Under the pieces are notes generated by a model that did no database searches, had not been told where the DNA came from, and saw only the letters and a program-made list of their open reading frames with translations. The position numbers and the translations under genes are program-made. A DNA stretch of 46,886 nucleotides from Oscillospiraceae bacterium. GTDB taxonomy: Bacteria; Bacillota; Clostridia; Oscillospirales; Oscillospiraceae. This document shows positions 25,001-34,301 of this stretch, in pieces. The stretch spans positions 1 to 46,886 of the forward strand of contig JAFXPO010000034.1 in NCBI GenBank assembly GCA_017527825.1. The letters are read 5' to 3'. The stretch's first letter is position 1. Each line of letters opens with the position of its first letter.

Positions 25001-28000
25001 TGCGCGGTTTCGACATGACCCTCGGCGGAGCAATCCGCCGTGATGGCTGCGCCGCTGGCGCTAAAGCTCCAATCGTGGGCATGGGCGGGACGCGCACCCC
25101 ATATCAACTTTCCGACGCTGTTTTCACCGGCGATATACCACTTGCCGCTCTGTTCCTCCTCTGTCTCGCCGTTGATGCGGAGTGTGTGACCGAGGGTCAC
25201 CGTATATTGGCTGCTTCCGTTTTGCGTGGCATAATAGCCGTTTGCCTCGTGCGTCACCGCCGTCCAGCTTGAGCTGATTTCAGAGTCGATATTCTCCGCA
25301 GCGGTTTCGATATCCCCCGCAAACGTCCCGCGGTTGACAAACTCCGCGCCGCTTTCCAGTCGGAGTACGGCGGGCGCTCTGTCTGGCGGATACTGGGTTC
25401 CGTCCGTGTTGTCGGGGTCATGGAATTCGTGGTAAAAGACCACCGACTTGCCTGTCTCCACCTGCAAAGACGCACCGCTGTTGACTGTGATGCTGCTGCC
25501 GGGCAGGAACTTGAAGTTTTCCGTAAAGCGATATCCTCCGTCGCTCAACACAAAGCCTATGTCTCCGTCGATGGGATAGATGTAGCTGCCAGTCGACAAA
25601 TCCATTCCGACGATGTTCAGCGTACTACTGGAGAAATCAGCCCCACCGCTGATCGTATAGATTTCGCGCCCGCTTCCCGCGTCATAAGTGCGTAAAGCGT
25701 ATGCCCCATCGCCGGTCAGGCGGATCAGTCCATTGTTTCTGTCGATCTGTGGGAATCGGGTAAAATAGTAACTGCCGCTGGCATACATTTTCACAAGCCC
25801 GGTATAACTTCCACCTGCCTCGACACGGACATCCGCTTCAATGTTGTGGCAGTCGTACTCGTTCATCGGGTAGACTTCCTTGACGTACATCTCCAGCGCC
25901 TGGCTTCCACCGCGCCAGTTCCGCACCACATACAGGTCGCCCACGGTAGCGCCGTTATTCACGCTCACCGCGCCGCCGCCCGTGATAAAGCCAAAGCAGT
26001 CAAGGGCGCCATTTACCGCGATGCTGCCATTCAACACGATCCTGCCGTAGCCTCCGCTAACGTCCTGGTCATGATGTCCTGCCGCCGCGATGCCTGTCAC
26101 CGCGTTCACCAGAACCGTACCGTTTACCGTCAGGGTCACGTCCGCCGGAACGGTCAGTGTCCGGTACAGCGACGGCTCGTGAGCCGTGCCTACGTTGTCA
26201 TAGTTGCGGCCGTTTTGATATCCGGTATCGCCGTCCTTGCAGGGGATCAGCAACGTCACGCCTACCGGCACCTCGGCGTTTTCCGCCAGAACAGTGTCCC
26301 GCGCAAGCACGACCTTGTCTCCAGGCTCTGCGTTCGCAAGCGCCAGCGCCAGTGTACGGTAAGTGGTTGCACCGATAGTCGCCTCATACGTTTTTTCATA
26401 CTGTGCGGTATAAGTTGCGTCCTCGGTAACCACCAGCACTGTCTTGCCCCATCCGGTGAACGTATAGCTTCCGTTTTCGTCGTCCGGTCGCTCCGCGTCA
26501 GGCGGGGTCACCGTCGCACCGTAACGGCATGCCGTCTCGATCCTCGTGCCGGCGACATCCCATGTGACCGTAAACGTCTCGCGGTCGTAATACAGCGCGA
26601 TGACCAGCTTCCCGTCGCCGGAAATGACTCCGGTCGTAACGTTCCCTTCCCTCAGGTTAAAGCCCGGATATACCTTTTTCTGCGCCGTTGCCTCCGTGTC
26701 CGTTGCTCCGGTCAAAAGATCAGTGTCTGCCAGTGTGTAGCCGCTGCCCTCCACATCCTGCAGATAGTGCTTTACAGTATAAGGCGTATCGCCCTTTACC
26801 TGCCATTTTGCTGTCAGGGCAATATCACCAGCAAAGGCAACGGTATCCCCGTTCGCTACCTGGCTGCCCTCGCCGCCGTCCAGATACCAGCCGGCGAAGG
26901 AATATCCCGGTCGCACCGGCGTCTCCAGTGCATAGGACTCGCCATATACAGCCTGGATCGTAACGCTACCAACCGTGCCGCCATTCGCGTCCAGCGTCAC
27001 CGTATAATTGTTTGGCGTCCATGCGGCCTTCAGCTCGGCGTTCTCCGTCAGCTTCACGGTGGAATCGCTCTCAATCTTTGTCTGTCCCAGATACCAGCCC
27101 GCAAAGGCATACCCGATCCGCTCCACCGTGGGCAGCACACCGAAAGCAGTGTCATAGGTTACGGTGACGCTCTCCGGCACAGGAGCGCCGCTGCCAGCAT
27201 CGAAGCTGACCACAAATTCCTTCGGCGTCCACTTCGCGTACAGCGTCAGGTCGCTCACGGGCATGATCTCAAATACATAGGCCGCGCCGCCGCAGTTCTC
27301 ATCCTCGTACCAGCCGTCGAACTCATAGCCTGTGCGAACGGGCACAGCGACGGGCGTGGGAACCAGAGAACCCTTCCGTTTGGTGACCGGCATGACCGCG
27401 CTTCCACCGCGGGAGTCGAAGGAGATGGTGACCAAGGCGTTTGCCGTAGGACTGGTACCCTGTTCATAGAAGAAGATCATATAGGGCACGGAGATCTCCA
27501 CACCCTCCGCCGTGGTACCCACCAAGTACGCCAGCACGCTCGTGCCAGACAGAACGCCCACGGTCATGGTCTCCTGCTGGGTTCGCAGCCATGTCTCAAA
27601 ACCGGCAAAATCATCCTCATAGCCGTTTTCCGCCGCGATGGTCGTGTAAGCGATCTCCAGCATGATCGAAAACTGCGCGGTTTTATTGATCCGCTTGCTC
27701 CCAATTTGGATCTCGTTCACGCCATCATAGGCGCTTAACTCTGCAAGAAAGGCGTTGTTCAGCATGGTCTTCGCCTTTTTGTCCATGTCTGTGAGTTCCA
27801 CATAGAGGACGTTCCGTCCGCTCTCATCCGTTCCGTTCAGCTTGAGCTCCGCGATTCCCGCCAGGGAGTTGGCGTTGATGGCGGGCAGACTGTCAGCCGC
27901 TGCCTGGGTGATCTGACCGCGCTCATATTCCGCGATAGCCGCAAACAGAGCGCCGTCGTCGTACGACCTTTTTTGTTCGTCATTCAACAGTGCGTACAGT

Positions 28001-31000
28001 CCCCGCGCCTGGGACAGCGTCGCTGCGTTGATCGCTAGCGTCTCCAGCTCGTCCAGGCAGCTAATCCACTTTGCGTTTACCGTTACGCTCTCGTCCGGCA
28101 TCTGCGCGGGATATGTGCACCAGCCGTCGAACCGGTAGCCCGCTCGGACGGGATCCGCAGCCGGCGGCGTAACCGCAGCGCCGTATGCAACGGAATTGCC
28201 TGTATACTCCTCGCTCTCCGTCAGCATCCAGCGAAGGGTATGGGTGTTGATCTGCCAGTTGGCTGTGTACGCCTTGCTCCCGGTGCTGCCCTTGGCGATT
28301 GTCACCTCAATCTCCGGCGTGTTTCCATTGTCGCCGGTCCAGCCGAGGAAAGTATAGCCTGTTCTCTGCGGCGTCGGCAGCGTAATGGCATCGTACTCCA
28401 CAGTGAAGGTCATAAGATAGCTGCCGTTGTCCTGGGTCAGGAACGCGCTGTTCGTAATCGCGCCGCCCTCAGGATACAACGAGATGGAATAGCCCACCGT
28501 ACCAGCCCACTCCGCCGTTAGCGTGCTGTCTGTCGCGGCGGTATAGAGGTCCGTCGCGTTTACTTTTTTCCCCTCGGCGTCCTTCCAGTAATCGAACGAA
28601 TAACCGGAGCGATTGGGCGCAGGCAGGTCGCCGATGGGTTCCCCATAGGTCGCGGTTATGGATGCCGGTATCACCGTGGTGCCCTCCGGCACCGAGAAAG
28701 TTACGGTAAACTGGTTCGGTACAAGCGCGTCTGTCGCGGCTGTAATCGCATTCGCCCAAGCGTCAACCGTACCTTGCGCGGAGAGGGGCTTGCCGCGCTC
28801 TACCGTCTCCACGGCGGTCCGCAGCGAATCGAGGCTCCCGGCGGTGTAGCCGGGGTTGTCCAGGGCATCGCCAGCCTTCGCCTTTGCCGCAGCGATAGCC
28901 GCGTCCACAGCGGCGTAATCCGCGTCGGTCCAGACGATATTCTTCCCGGCATCAAAGCTCCAGGAGGAGCCCGTGCCGGTCTCTCCGTTGAGCGTCAGGA
29001 CAAAGCTCAGGTTGCGGGTGCCGTTTCGGTATCCGTTTGCCTCCCTGGTGGTAACTGTCCATCCGGTGCCGGCGATGTCCGTGCTCTCGGACGTAACCGT
29101 GCCCGCGAGGCTGCCGTTGTTCGTAAGGCTGCTTCCCGCGTCCAGCGTTAGTGTCGCCGCGCCACGGGAGACGGGATACTGAGTGTTGTCGGTGTTTGCC
29201 GGGTCGCCGGGTTTGAAGGAATCGTAAAACACGGCGGTTTTCCCATTGGCGATCATCAGGCTGGCGTCACCCGCGACACGCATGGTCGCGCCGGGCATAA
29301 ACTTGAAGCTCTCGGAGAAGGTGTAGGCGCCGTCGCGAAGCACAAAGTCGTAGATGCCGTTGATGGGATAGATAAATTCGTTGGTAGAGAGCGCCATGCC
29401 CGCCACGTCCAGCGTACTGCTGCCAAAGTCCGCGCCGCCGCGAATGACGTATTTCTCGCGGCCGTTCTCCACGGTTCTGGTCAGCGCCGCGCCGTCCGCG
29501 AGGCGGATGAGACCGTTATCGCTGTCCACCTGGGGAAAGCGGGTGTAATAATAACTGCCGCTGGCGTACATCTTCACCAGACCTGTGTAAGCTGCGCCAG
29601 ACTCCACTGACACGGGTACGGTGATGTTCTGCTGCTCATACTCGTTCATCGGGTAAACGTTGGCGCTGTACATATCCGCCGCTTGGGATCCGCCGCGCCA
29701 GTTTTTGACCACATAAAGGTCGCCCACCGTGGCTCCGCTCTTCACGGTGATCAAACCGCTACCGCTGATGTAACCGAAGTTGTCCAACACGCCGTCGCTG
29801 TTCACAACAAGATTGCCGTTGAGAACGATCTGCCCGTAGCCGCCGGTGATGTCCTGATCGTAGTGTCCCGCTGCCGCCCGACCGGAGACAGAGTTGACCA
29901 ACAGCGTGCCGTTGACGGTCAGCGTCGCGCCGCCGGCAATGGTCAGCGTGCGGAACAGAGATTTATTACTTGCCGCGGTGGGATTGTCATAGTTATTGCC
30001 GTTCTGGTAGCCGCTGTCGTTTCCGTTGCAGGGCACCAGCAATGTCACGCCGGCTGGGATGGCAAGGTCCGTGTTCAGGGTCGTGTCTGTCGCCAGAACC
30101 ACCATATCACCGGTCTTAGCCGCGTCGAAAGCCTCCTGCAGCGTGGTATAAGGTGACGCGCCAATCCTCGCCTGGGGCGCTACAGATAAAAACTTCGCCA
30201 CCACCGTGCGGGAAGCGGATGCAAGTATATCATTGTATTCTGCGCTGAAGGACAAGACGTTCCCGTCGGCGTCCGTCCAACAGAGGAAAGCGCTGCCCGC
30301 CACGGGGCTCGCCGTGAGCGTCACGGTGCTGCCGATGTTGACGCTGTTGTCCCCTGCCTTCAGCGCCGTGCCACCTGCCGTACCGCTGACCGTGCCATAG
30401 TCCGCGCCGTCTACCCGCACTGTATAGGTTCCGGTGCCCTGGGCATAGCTGAAGTTTGCCACAGAGACGGTGTCGTCTTCCTTGGCGCCGCCGCTGTCCT
30501 TCCGGTAGCAGAGATATATTGCGATTTCCCCGTTCCCCTCGCCGGGGATTACCAGTGTCTTTGTCGTCCAGTCCGTGACGCCGGAGCCGATGTGGTATTC
30601 GGAAGAACCGGTAAAGAAGGAGCTGTCCCCTCCCTCCTTCGTGTTGTCCGTGTACCAGAAGAGCATGTCGTAGTTCGCTTCGCTGGAGGTCATATAGTCA
30701 AAACTCAGGGTGCCGGGGCCGGGAAGGATTACCTTCATCCAGCTAACGCTGTTGTCCGCGCCCTGATTGGTGGGGGAATACACCTTTTTGCTGCCGTCTG
30801 TATACTTGGTTGAGGGCGTCCACGGATATTCCCCGCCCACGGTCAGGTCAAAGCGGATGTTCCCCGCCCCGTTTGCCAGGTCGCTCACCGCGTTGTTGGA
30901 GTAGTCCGGGTTCAGGACGATGGTGCGGGGGTTGGAGGTAAGCCAGCCGGACTTAGTCACAGTGAGCACCGCTTCCGTGCGCGTTGTGACCGAGCCAGCG

Positions 31001-34000
31001 TCAAAATAGAAGTCATAGTCAGGATCGCTGCCGGCGGTGATCTTCTTGCCGTTCACGGTCAGCATCACGGTTTCCCCTTCCTCCACGCGGTTGACGCCGA
31101 TGTAGGTGTGGGTGCCGTCCGCCGGGACAACGATACTTGTGTCGGCGGAAACGACCGTGCGTTTGCCGTTGACAAAGACCGACGTTTCAGGGTCTACGGC
31201 AAGCTTTTTCGCTGTGATGCCGCTGATCCAGTAGGTATTGAAGTAGGATTCGTTATAATCGTCTCCCTTCGTCTTTTCCGTCGTCACCGTAAATGTAATC
31301 GTGTGGGACTTCGCGGCGTCCGCGATCTCGAAGCCGCGCTCCATGGTGCGACCCTGATCATATTCATCACGTTGGTCAAAGTCGTTAAATACTCCACCGC
31401 CGTATGTACCGTCCTTATAGTCGTCGCTGTAGTGGTCGTCCAGCGCCAGTGTGCCGTCTACATACACCTTAAGGCAGGTGGTTTGGAACCGGTTGAAGTA
31501 TTCGCTCCAATAGATGCGCTTGGTTCCCGCCGGTACTGTGAAGCTGAAGGAGGACGTGCTGGCTCCGCCGTTGGCTTTCGTCCGGGGGTTGCCGTTGGAA
31601 ATGGTGTTGGTGTGCGCGTCATAATACCACTTTGCGTCGCCGGAACTGGTGATGCTGTTTTTGATCTCCGTCGTGAGCCAGCTGGCGTCAAAGCCCTTGG
31701 CGAGGTCGTCCGGTGTGGAGCCATAGCCCGCCGGCTTTTCCGTGTAGAGCGTGACGTTCTTCACCCTCGCCTGCAGGGTTTCCACGCCCTCGGCGGGGTT
31801 GGGCGAACGGAAGTAGCTTACCGTGATAGTGTTCGCGTGGCTGTCATCGTCAAACTCCAAGTATTTTGTTACAAAATTATCCTTGTTTCCGTAGATGAAA
31901 TATCCGTTGGGGCTTCCTGACGCCACCACCTCCGTGGTGTTGGTGCCGCTTGTTTTCAGGGGGTCTTTATCCCAGTAGGTCGAGGTACCCCAGCCGTACA
32001 GTCCGCCGCGATGCTGCACGTCCAGGGAGGCGTACTTATAACCCGCGGGGATTGTCAGCACCAGCGTGGCAACGGTATTCACGTCATCCGTCGCGGTATT
32101 GGTGCTCTCCAACTGAACGCCATTGACCTTCCACTTGTCCATGGTGGTGATTTCCGCACCGCCCAATAGTGCTTCAAGGGCATCACGCAGTGTAACGGTG
32201 ACGTCCAGGTCTGCGCCCATGATCCCCAGCGCAAGCACGTTGTTGCTGTTTAGCCCATTGCGCTTTTCAGCACCGTTAACAGCAAGGGAAGTCAGCGCCA
32301 ACGTATTGTCCGTCACAGCAACCTTCAGCCACAGACTTTTGCCCTCGGCAATTTCCACGGGCATCCCGCTTGTCATGGCGACAAAATTTTTCGTCGCACT
32401 GGTGATGCTGTACTGCACGGTCGCGCCAGCGGGTATGACCGCAGTGAGAGTATAGGTTTTCATCTTGTGGAAACGCGCCTCCACAGCGGTATCCCTCTCC
32501 AGCTTCACGGCATAGCTCGTGGCGGTGGACAGCGCCGTGGCAGAACCCACTGCGAACCAGCCGTCAAAAATGTAATTTGTATTCGCAGCCGCTTTCAGTG
32601 TATAGCTGTTTCCGACATAGCCGTTGAGCTTCCCATCGCTTAGTCCCGTTGCCGTAATTGTGCCCGCCGTGCCAACGTCGCCCTCGGTGGTGTTCACAAC
32701 GGAGGCGGTCAGGGTCGCAGGAGTCTTGGCAGTGTACACCGCGGTGACGGTATCGTCCGTCATTCCCATGGTATAGGTCAGGGCGTTGCCGCTGACCGTG
32801 GCGCTGGCGTTAGTCTCCCAGTGGTCGAAGGTATAGGCGTTGCCGTCCGAGGCCGTCAGAGTAACGGACTTGCCCTCGCCCACCAGAACGGAATCGCCCA
32901 CAGTCGCGGAGCCGTTTTTGACCGTGCCGTCCGCTCCGGCGGGGGTTTTATTCACGGTCAGGGTGTGCTTGGGGACAGCAGCCTCCAGTTTAAGGTTGCC
33001 GATCCACGCGGTGTCCGCGCCTTCGTTGGTGCTACTGTCTTTCTTATAGGTACAGGTCAGGGTGTAGCTGCCGCCTTTCAACTCTTTTGTATAGGTGGTA
33101 AGTTTTCCGCCGGAAGCTGCGGCGTCCCATGTCTTGACGGCGGTATTCCCGCTCTTCCCGTTCACGGCGGTGGCGGTCTCCGCACCGGCAAGTTTTACGG
33201 TCAGTTCATCACAATCCTCTTCGCTGGACACAAACCAGTCGAAGGAGAGAATATCCCCCTCGTTTGCAGTAAAGGAAAGAACCAGAACTGAGCTGGCGCT
33301 ATTCACTTTCTGTCCGCTGGACTTGAACACCCCCTCGGCGGCGTCCACCTTCCACGGATATTTCCCCGTGTAGCTGGCTTTGAAGCCGGCGGGAGACTGG
33401 TCAACAAACTTCGCCGTGACCGCCGCGCCGCCGTCGGGCACAGTGTAGGTCCAGCTCGCGGCGTCGCTCTGCTTCACACCGCCGACATACCAGCCCTCCA
33501 AAGCAGAGAGGCAAGAAATGTATGTAAAGGTATGCTCGCTGGACATGACGCTCGCGCTGCCGTTGCTGACCGCTTCGCCGTCGATTTTGATTGTCTCGCT
33601 CCCGTTGCCGCCTTCGGTGGCGGCGGTGACGGTGACAAGGGAGTTGGGGTCCACCACCTCGAAGCCGGTCATCGCAGCCTGCCGGTTGGTGCTGCCTGTT
33701 ACATAGTGCCGCCAGACGAGGGTATGCTCACCGGCAGTCAGGTTGATCTCCGGGTTGGCGGAAGTCGCGCCTGTGACGACCGTTGACTCACTACCACCGT
33801 CCAGCGCAAGAAACAGCGTACCGTTTTTCTTTTCCGTTGCTTCATAGCTGAGCTGCACGTCTTTTGCGACAGTCAGCGTCAGCGTCAAACTGGAGCTATT
33901 CTTGCTCTTGATGCTGGCAGACGTAGCCGTGCCGGAAGTGATCGTCCAGCGATTGCTGTCTCCCGTGCTCCATTTCGCGGCGGTGACAAGCGTCCCGTCC

Positions 34001-34134
34001 ACGGAAATTAGGCTCGTGCCGTCCAGTGTGGTGTCCGCCCGGACGCTCACGGGCAATAATCCCACACACAACGTCAGTGTGAGCAGGATCGCCAACGCAC
34101 GGCGGATACTTTTCTGGGCTTTTCCGTCTGTCAT
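22048..34134 (-). CDS. Giant SLH-anchored surface protein with InlB B-repeats and a duplicated beta-rich module
   Basis: About 4028 residues from ATG at 34134, chosen because AAGGATGGTG lies before it and a signal peptide follows (1-33, RRALAILLTLTLCVGLLPVS, cleaved after VRA). In order: beta-rich modules with F/YDW and SSE patterns and repeat domains like DGNAYTFDHWETN (35-1300); a 415-residue unit beginning ARIGASPYTTLQEAF (about 1320-1735); InlB B-type repeats with GY.F.GW signatures (1808-2020 and 2230-2580); a second copy of the unit (2581-3012); two MBG-like blocks, each starting with an H.HxW and C-AEGH segment (3018-3470); a spacer; another bacterial repeat (3758-3840); and three C-terminal SLH motifs (3853-4028, TRAEAVTFLYR, TRAQIVVFLAR, TRAQIVTFFYR). 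No LPxTG. SLH motifs would hold it to cell-wall polymer. Adhesion is likely from the repeat types but untested. Confidence 0.9.
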   Translation of the reverse strand: MTDGKAQKSIRRALAILLTLTLCVGLLPVSVRADTTLDGTSLISVDGTLVTAAKWSTGDSNRWTITSGTATSASIKSKNSSSLTLTLTVAKDVQLSYEATEKKNGTLFLALDGGSESTVVTGATSANPEINLTAGEHTLVWRHYVTGSTNRQAAMTGFEVVDPNSLVTVTAATEGGNGSETIKIDGEAVSNGSASVMSSEHTFTYISCLSALEGWYVGGVKQSDAASWTYTVPDGGAAVTAKFVDQSPAGFKASYTGKYPWKVDAAEGVFKSSGQKVNSASSVLVLSFTANEGDILSFDWFVSSEEDCDELTVKLAGAETATAVNGKSGNTAVKTWDAAASGGKLTTYTKELKGGSYTLTCTYKKDSSTNEGADTAWIGNLKLEAAVPKHTLTVNKTPAGADGTVKNGSATVGDSVLVGEGKSVTLTASDGNAYTFDHWETNASATVSGNALTYTMGMTDDTVTAVYTAKTPATLTASVVNTTEGDVGTAGTITATGLSDGKLNGYVGNSYTLKAAANTNYIFDGWFAVGSATALSTATSYAVKLERDTAVEARFHKMKTYTLTAVIPAGATVQYSITSATKNFVAMTSGMPVEIAEGKSLWLKVAVTDNTLALTSLAVNGAEKRNGLNSNNVLALGIMGADLDVTVTLRDALEALLGGAEITTMDKWKVNGVQLESTNTATDDVNTVATLVLTIPAGYKYASLDVQHRGGLYGWGTSTYWDKDPLKTSGTNTTEVVASGSPNGYFIYGNKDNFVTKYLEFDDDSHANTITVSYFRSPNPAEGVETLQARVKNVTLYTEKPAGYGSTPDDLAKGFDASWLTTEIKNSITSSGDAKWYYDAHTNTISNGNPRTKANGGASTSSFSFTVPAGTKRIYWSEYFNRFQTTCLKVYVDGTLALDDHYSDDYKDGTYGGGVFNDFDQRDEYDQGRTMERGFEIADAAKSHTITFTVTTEKTKGDDYNESYFNTYWISGITAKKLAVDPETSVFVNGKRTVVSADTSIVVPADGTHTYIGVNRVEEGETVMLTVNGKKITAGSDPDYDFYFDAGSVTTRTEAVLTVTKSGWLTSNPRTIVLNPDYSNNAVSDLANGAGNIRFDLTVGGEYPWTPSTKYTDGSKKVYSPTNQGADNSVSWMKVILPGPGTLSFDYMTSSEANYDMLFWYTDNTKEGGDSSFFTGSSEYHIGSGVTDWTTKTLVIPGEGNGEIAIYLCYRKDSGGAKEDDTVSVANFSYAQGTGTYTVRVDGADYGTVSGTAGGTALKAGDNSVNIGSTVTLTASPVAGSAFLCWTDADGNVLSFSAEYNDILASASRTVVAKFLSVAPQARIGASPYTTLQEAFDAAKTGDMVVLATDTTLNTDLAIPAGVTLLVPCNGNDSGYQNGNNYDNPTAASNKSLFRTLTIAGGATLTVNGTLLVNSVSGRAAAGHYDQDITGGYGQIVLNGNLVVNSDGVLDNFGYISGSGLITVKSGATVGDLYVVKNWRGGSQAADMYSANVYPMNEYEQQNITVPVSVESGAAYTGLVKMYASGSYYYTRFPQVDSDNGLIRLADGAALTRTVENGREKYVIRGGADFGSSTLDVAGMALSTNEFIYPINGIYDFVLRDGAYTFSESFKFMPGATMRVAGDASLMIANGKTAVFYDSFKPGDPANTDNTQYPVSRGAATLTLDAGSSLTNNGSLAGTVTSESTDIAGTGWTVTTREANGYRNGTRNLSFVLTLNGETGTGSSWSFDAGKNIVWTDADYAAVDAAIAAAKAKAGDALDNPGYTAGSLDSLRTAVETVERGKPLSAQGTVDAWANAITAATDALVPNQFTVTFSVPEGTTVIPASITATYGEPIGDLPAPNRSGYSFDYWKDAEGKKVNATDLYTAATDSTLTAEWAGTVGYSISLYPEGGAITNSAFLTQDNGSYLMTFTVEYDAITLPTPQRTGYTFLGWTGDNGNTPEIEVTIAKGSTGSKAYTANWQINTHTLRWMLTESEEYTGNSVAYGAAVTPPAADPVRAGYRFDGWCTYPAQMPDESVTVNAKWISCLDELETLAINAATLSQARGLYALLNDEQKRSYDDGALFAAIAEYERGQITQAAADSLPAINANSLAGIAELKLNGTDESGRNVLYVELTDMDKKAKTMLNNAFLAELSAYDGVNEIQIGSKRINKTAQFSIMLEIAYTTIAAENGYEDDFAGFETWLRTQQETMTVGVLSGTSVLAYLVGTTAEGVEISVPYMIFFYEQGTSPTANALVTISFDSRGGSAVMPVTKRKGSLVPTPVAVPVRTGYEFDGWYEDENCGGAAYVFEIMPVSDLTLYAKWTPKEFVVSFDAGSGAPVPESVTVTYDTAFGVLPTVERIGYAFAGWYLGQTKIESDSTVKLTENAELKAAWTPNNYTVTLDANGGTVGSVTIQAVYGESYALETPVRPGYSFAGWYLDGGEGSQVANGDTVAFAGDIALTAKWQVKGDTPYTVKHYLQDVEGSGYTLADTDLLTGATDTEATAQKKVYPGFNLREGNVTTGVISGDGKLVIALYYDRETFTVTWDVAGTRIETACRYGATVTPPDAERPDDENGSYTFTGWGKTVLVVTEDATYTAQYEKTYEATIGATTYRTLALALANAEPGDKVVLARDTVLAENAEVPVGVTLLIPCKDGDTGYQNGRNYDNVGTAHEPSLYRTLTVPADVTLTVNGTVLVNAVTGIAAAGHHDQDVSGGYGRIVLNGSIAVNGALDCFGFITGGGAVSVNNGATVGDLYVVRNWRGGSQALEMYVKEVYPMNEYDCHNIEADVRVEAGGSYTGLVKMYASGSYYFTRFPQIDRNNGLIRLTGDGAYALRTYDAGSGREIYTISGGADFSSSTLNIVGMDLSTGSYIYPIDGDIGFVLSDGGYRFTENFKFLPGSSITVNSGASLQVETGKSVVFYHEFHDPDNTDGTQYPPDRAPAVLRLESGAEFVNRGTFAGDIETAAENIDSEISSSWTAVTHEANGYYATQNGSSQYTVTLGHTLRINGETEEEQSGKWYIAGENSVGKLIWGARPAHAHDWSFSASGAAITADCSAEGHVETAHEITIVAPTLRVYGGSGDAKASISGGIDGIETPEIVYKSGNAALAAVPTDAGRYTASITVGDATAAVSYTIAKAPSSVTAAPKAITLTYTGSAQELVSAGLASGGAMQYCVAPDNGTAPAAGYSTNIPACTNAGSYSVWYKVVGDRNHNDSEAACVTVTIRKANQDAPAVPAMRSASATSVSLMPIPNGEYSMDGTTWQTSPTFTGLTASTSYTFYQRFAADDNHYASSSIASASLSSSSHVHNWIYTASGATITATCTAEGHTGGDGTMTIAAPMLTIYGGAGSAEATVNGSIDGVESPAVEYYQGSTKLISTPTDAGNYTARITLSSAVASVSYTIAKATPVLTAPKRIDNLAASGSAQALITAGSTTGGTMQYRVGDDVYSTAIPTATDAGAYTVYYRVVGDSNYDSVAEKSFTVPITAVAVSVDTVQEAQTDVSPVTVQSGAIDSSMTGTLTTVANSSEVKGIEEQGADAAKVIAATAIDVSKKTELGYTADEEVKLEAEVKVEVKVKSALSDSGTVATAGSSVTSLSLDITPKVTVVAKGKDDKADIPLMTDQAIADLTETVEVVVNLSSLAFTPKLARLDHNGVISYVPVVDAGGGNYSWQQRQFSEVTLLADERYGNITFLAQDGESVIATLSYGASELNKAFGVDAPKVSGSTFDGWKYSDGTGADTTLTNALLEKLNGSNHKLTLTAAYKPDGSTGDGSQAGGVAVAANIKISGTTNGTVKVSDTAAKAGDKVTVTLAPSDGYEVDTLIVKNGSGAIVDATKNVDGTYTFTMPAGRNLPVSISATFKKAKEVESASDTGFVDVASDTYYADAVKWAVAQGITNGKGAVNTFKPNDNCTRAEAVTFLYRAAGEPEVNVTSVFEDVTAGSYYARAVAWAVANGITTGVSSTRFAPDSVCTRAQIVVFLARYEKAAAADNNKFTDIPADAYYAGAIGWAVANGITDGTSDTLFSPDAACTRAQIVTFFYRDMVKKTTN
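25100..26392 (-). repeat. Internal duplication, second copy, in the giant gene
   Basis: Encodes about 430 residues matching 28930-30175 in order: GYQNG.NYDN, RTLT, GHHDQDVSGGYGRIVLNG, GATVGDLYVVRNWRGGSQA, YPMNEYD, YTGLVKMYASGSYYFTRFPQ, IYPI, FYHEFHDPDNTDGTQYP and HEANGY. The copies differ at many residues, so the duplication is old or the copies have diverged under selection. Confidence 0.85.
28930..30175 (-). repeat. Internal duplication, first copy, in the giant gene
   Basis: Encodes about 415 residues homologous to 25100-26392: GYQNGNNYDN, GHYDQDITGGYGQIVLNG, GATVGDLYVVKNWRGGSQA, YPMNEYE, YTGLVKMYASGSYYYTRFPQ, TQYPVSRGAATL and REANGY. The short YTTLQEAFDAAKTGDMVVL start resembles the first coil of a right-handed beta-helix, so each unit may fold as one helix. 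Confidence 0.85.
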
Positions 34135-34186
34135 TACAAACACCATCCTTTTAATTGTCGCCATAGTATGTAATCTGAATACGCGC

Positions 34187-34266
34187 AAACGAACGCTCTT
34201 TGGGAAAAGCGCTCGTTTCCACGCCCCGAAGGAGCGGACAGGGCCGAAGCCCTGCCCGCTTTTCCG
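34187..34266 (-). terminator. Two tandem hairpins between the large SLH genes
   Basis: On the minus-strand RNA a 12-bp stem (arms 34233-34244 and 34249-34260, one G-U, TTCG loop, flanking CCCCG/CGGGG) is followed by an 11-bp stem (34187-34197 with 34208-34218). Neither has a real U-tract. They lie between the stop of the 1733-residue gene and the start of the giant gene and may limit read-through or protect mRNA ends. No convincing promoter is seen for the giant gene. Confidence 0.5.
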
Positions 34267-34301
34267 GGGGTCTGTGGGAATGATTCTGTTGTTTTCGCTG
34301 G

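Noticed and set aside
25846..27738. 630-codon plus-strand frame inside the giant gene
   Set aside because: It lies opposite well-defined InlB and duplicated modules and has no recognisable protein; it is a shadow frame.
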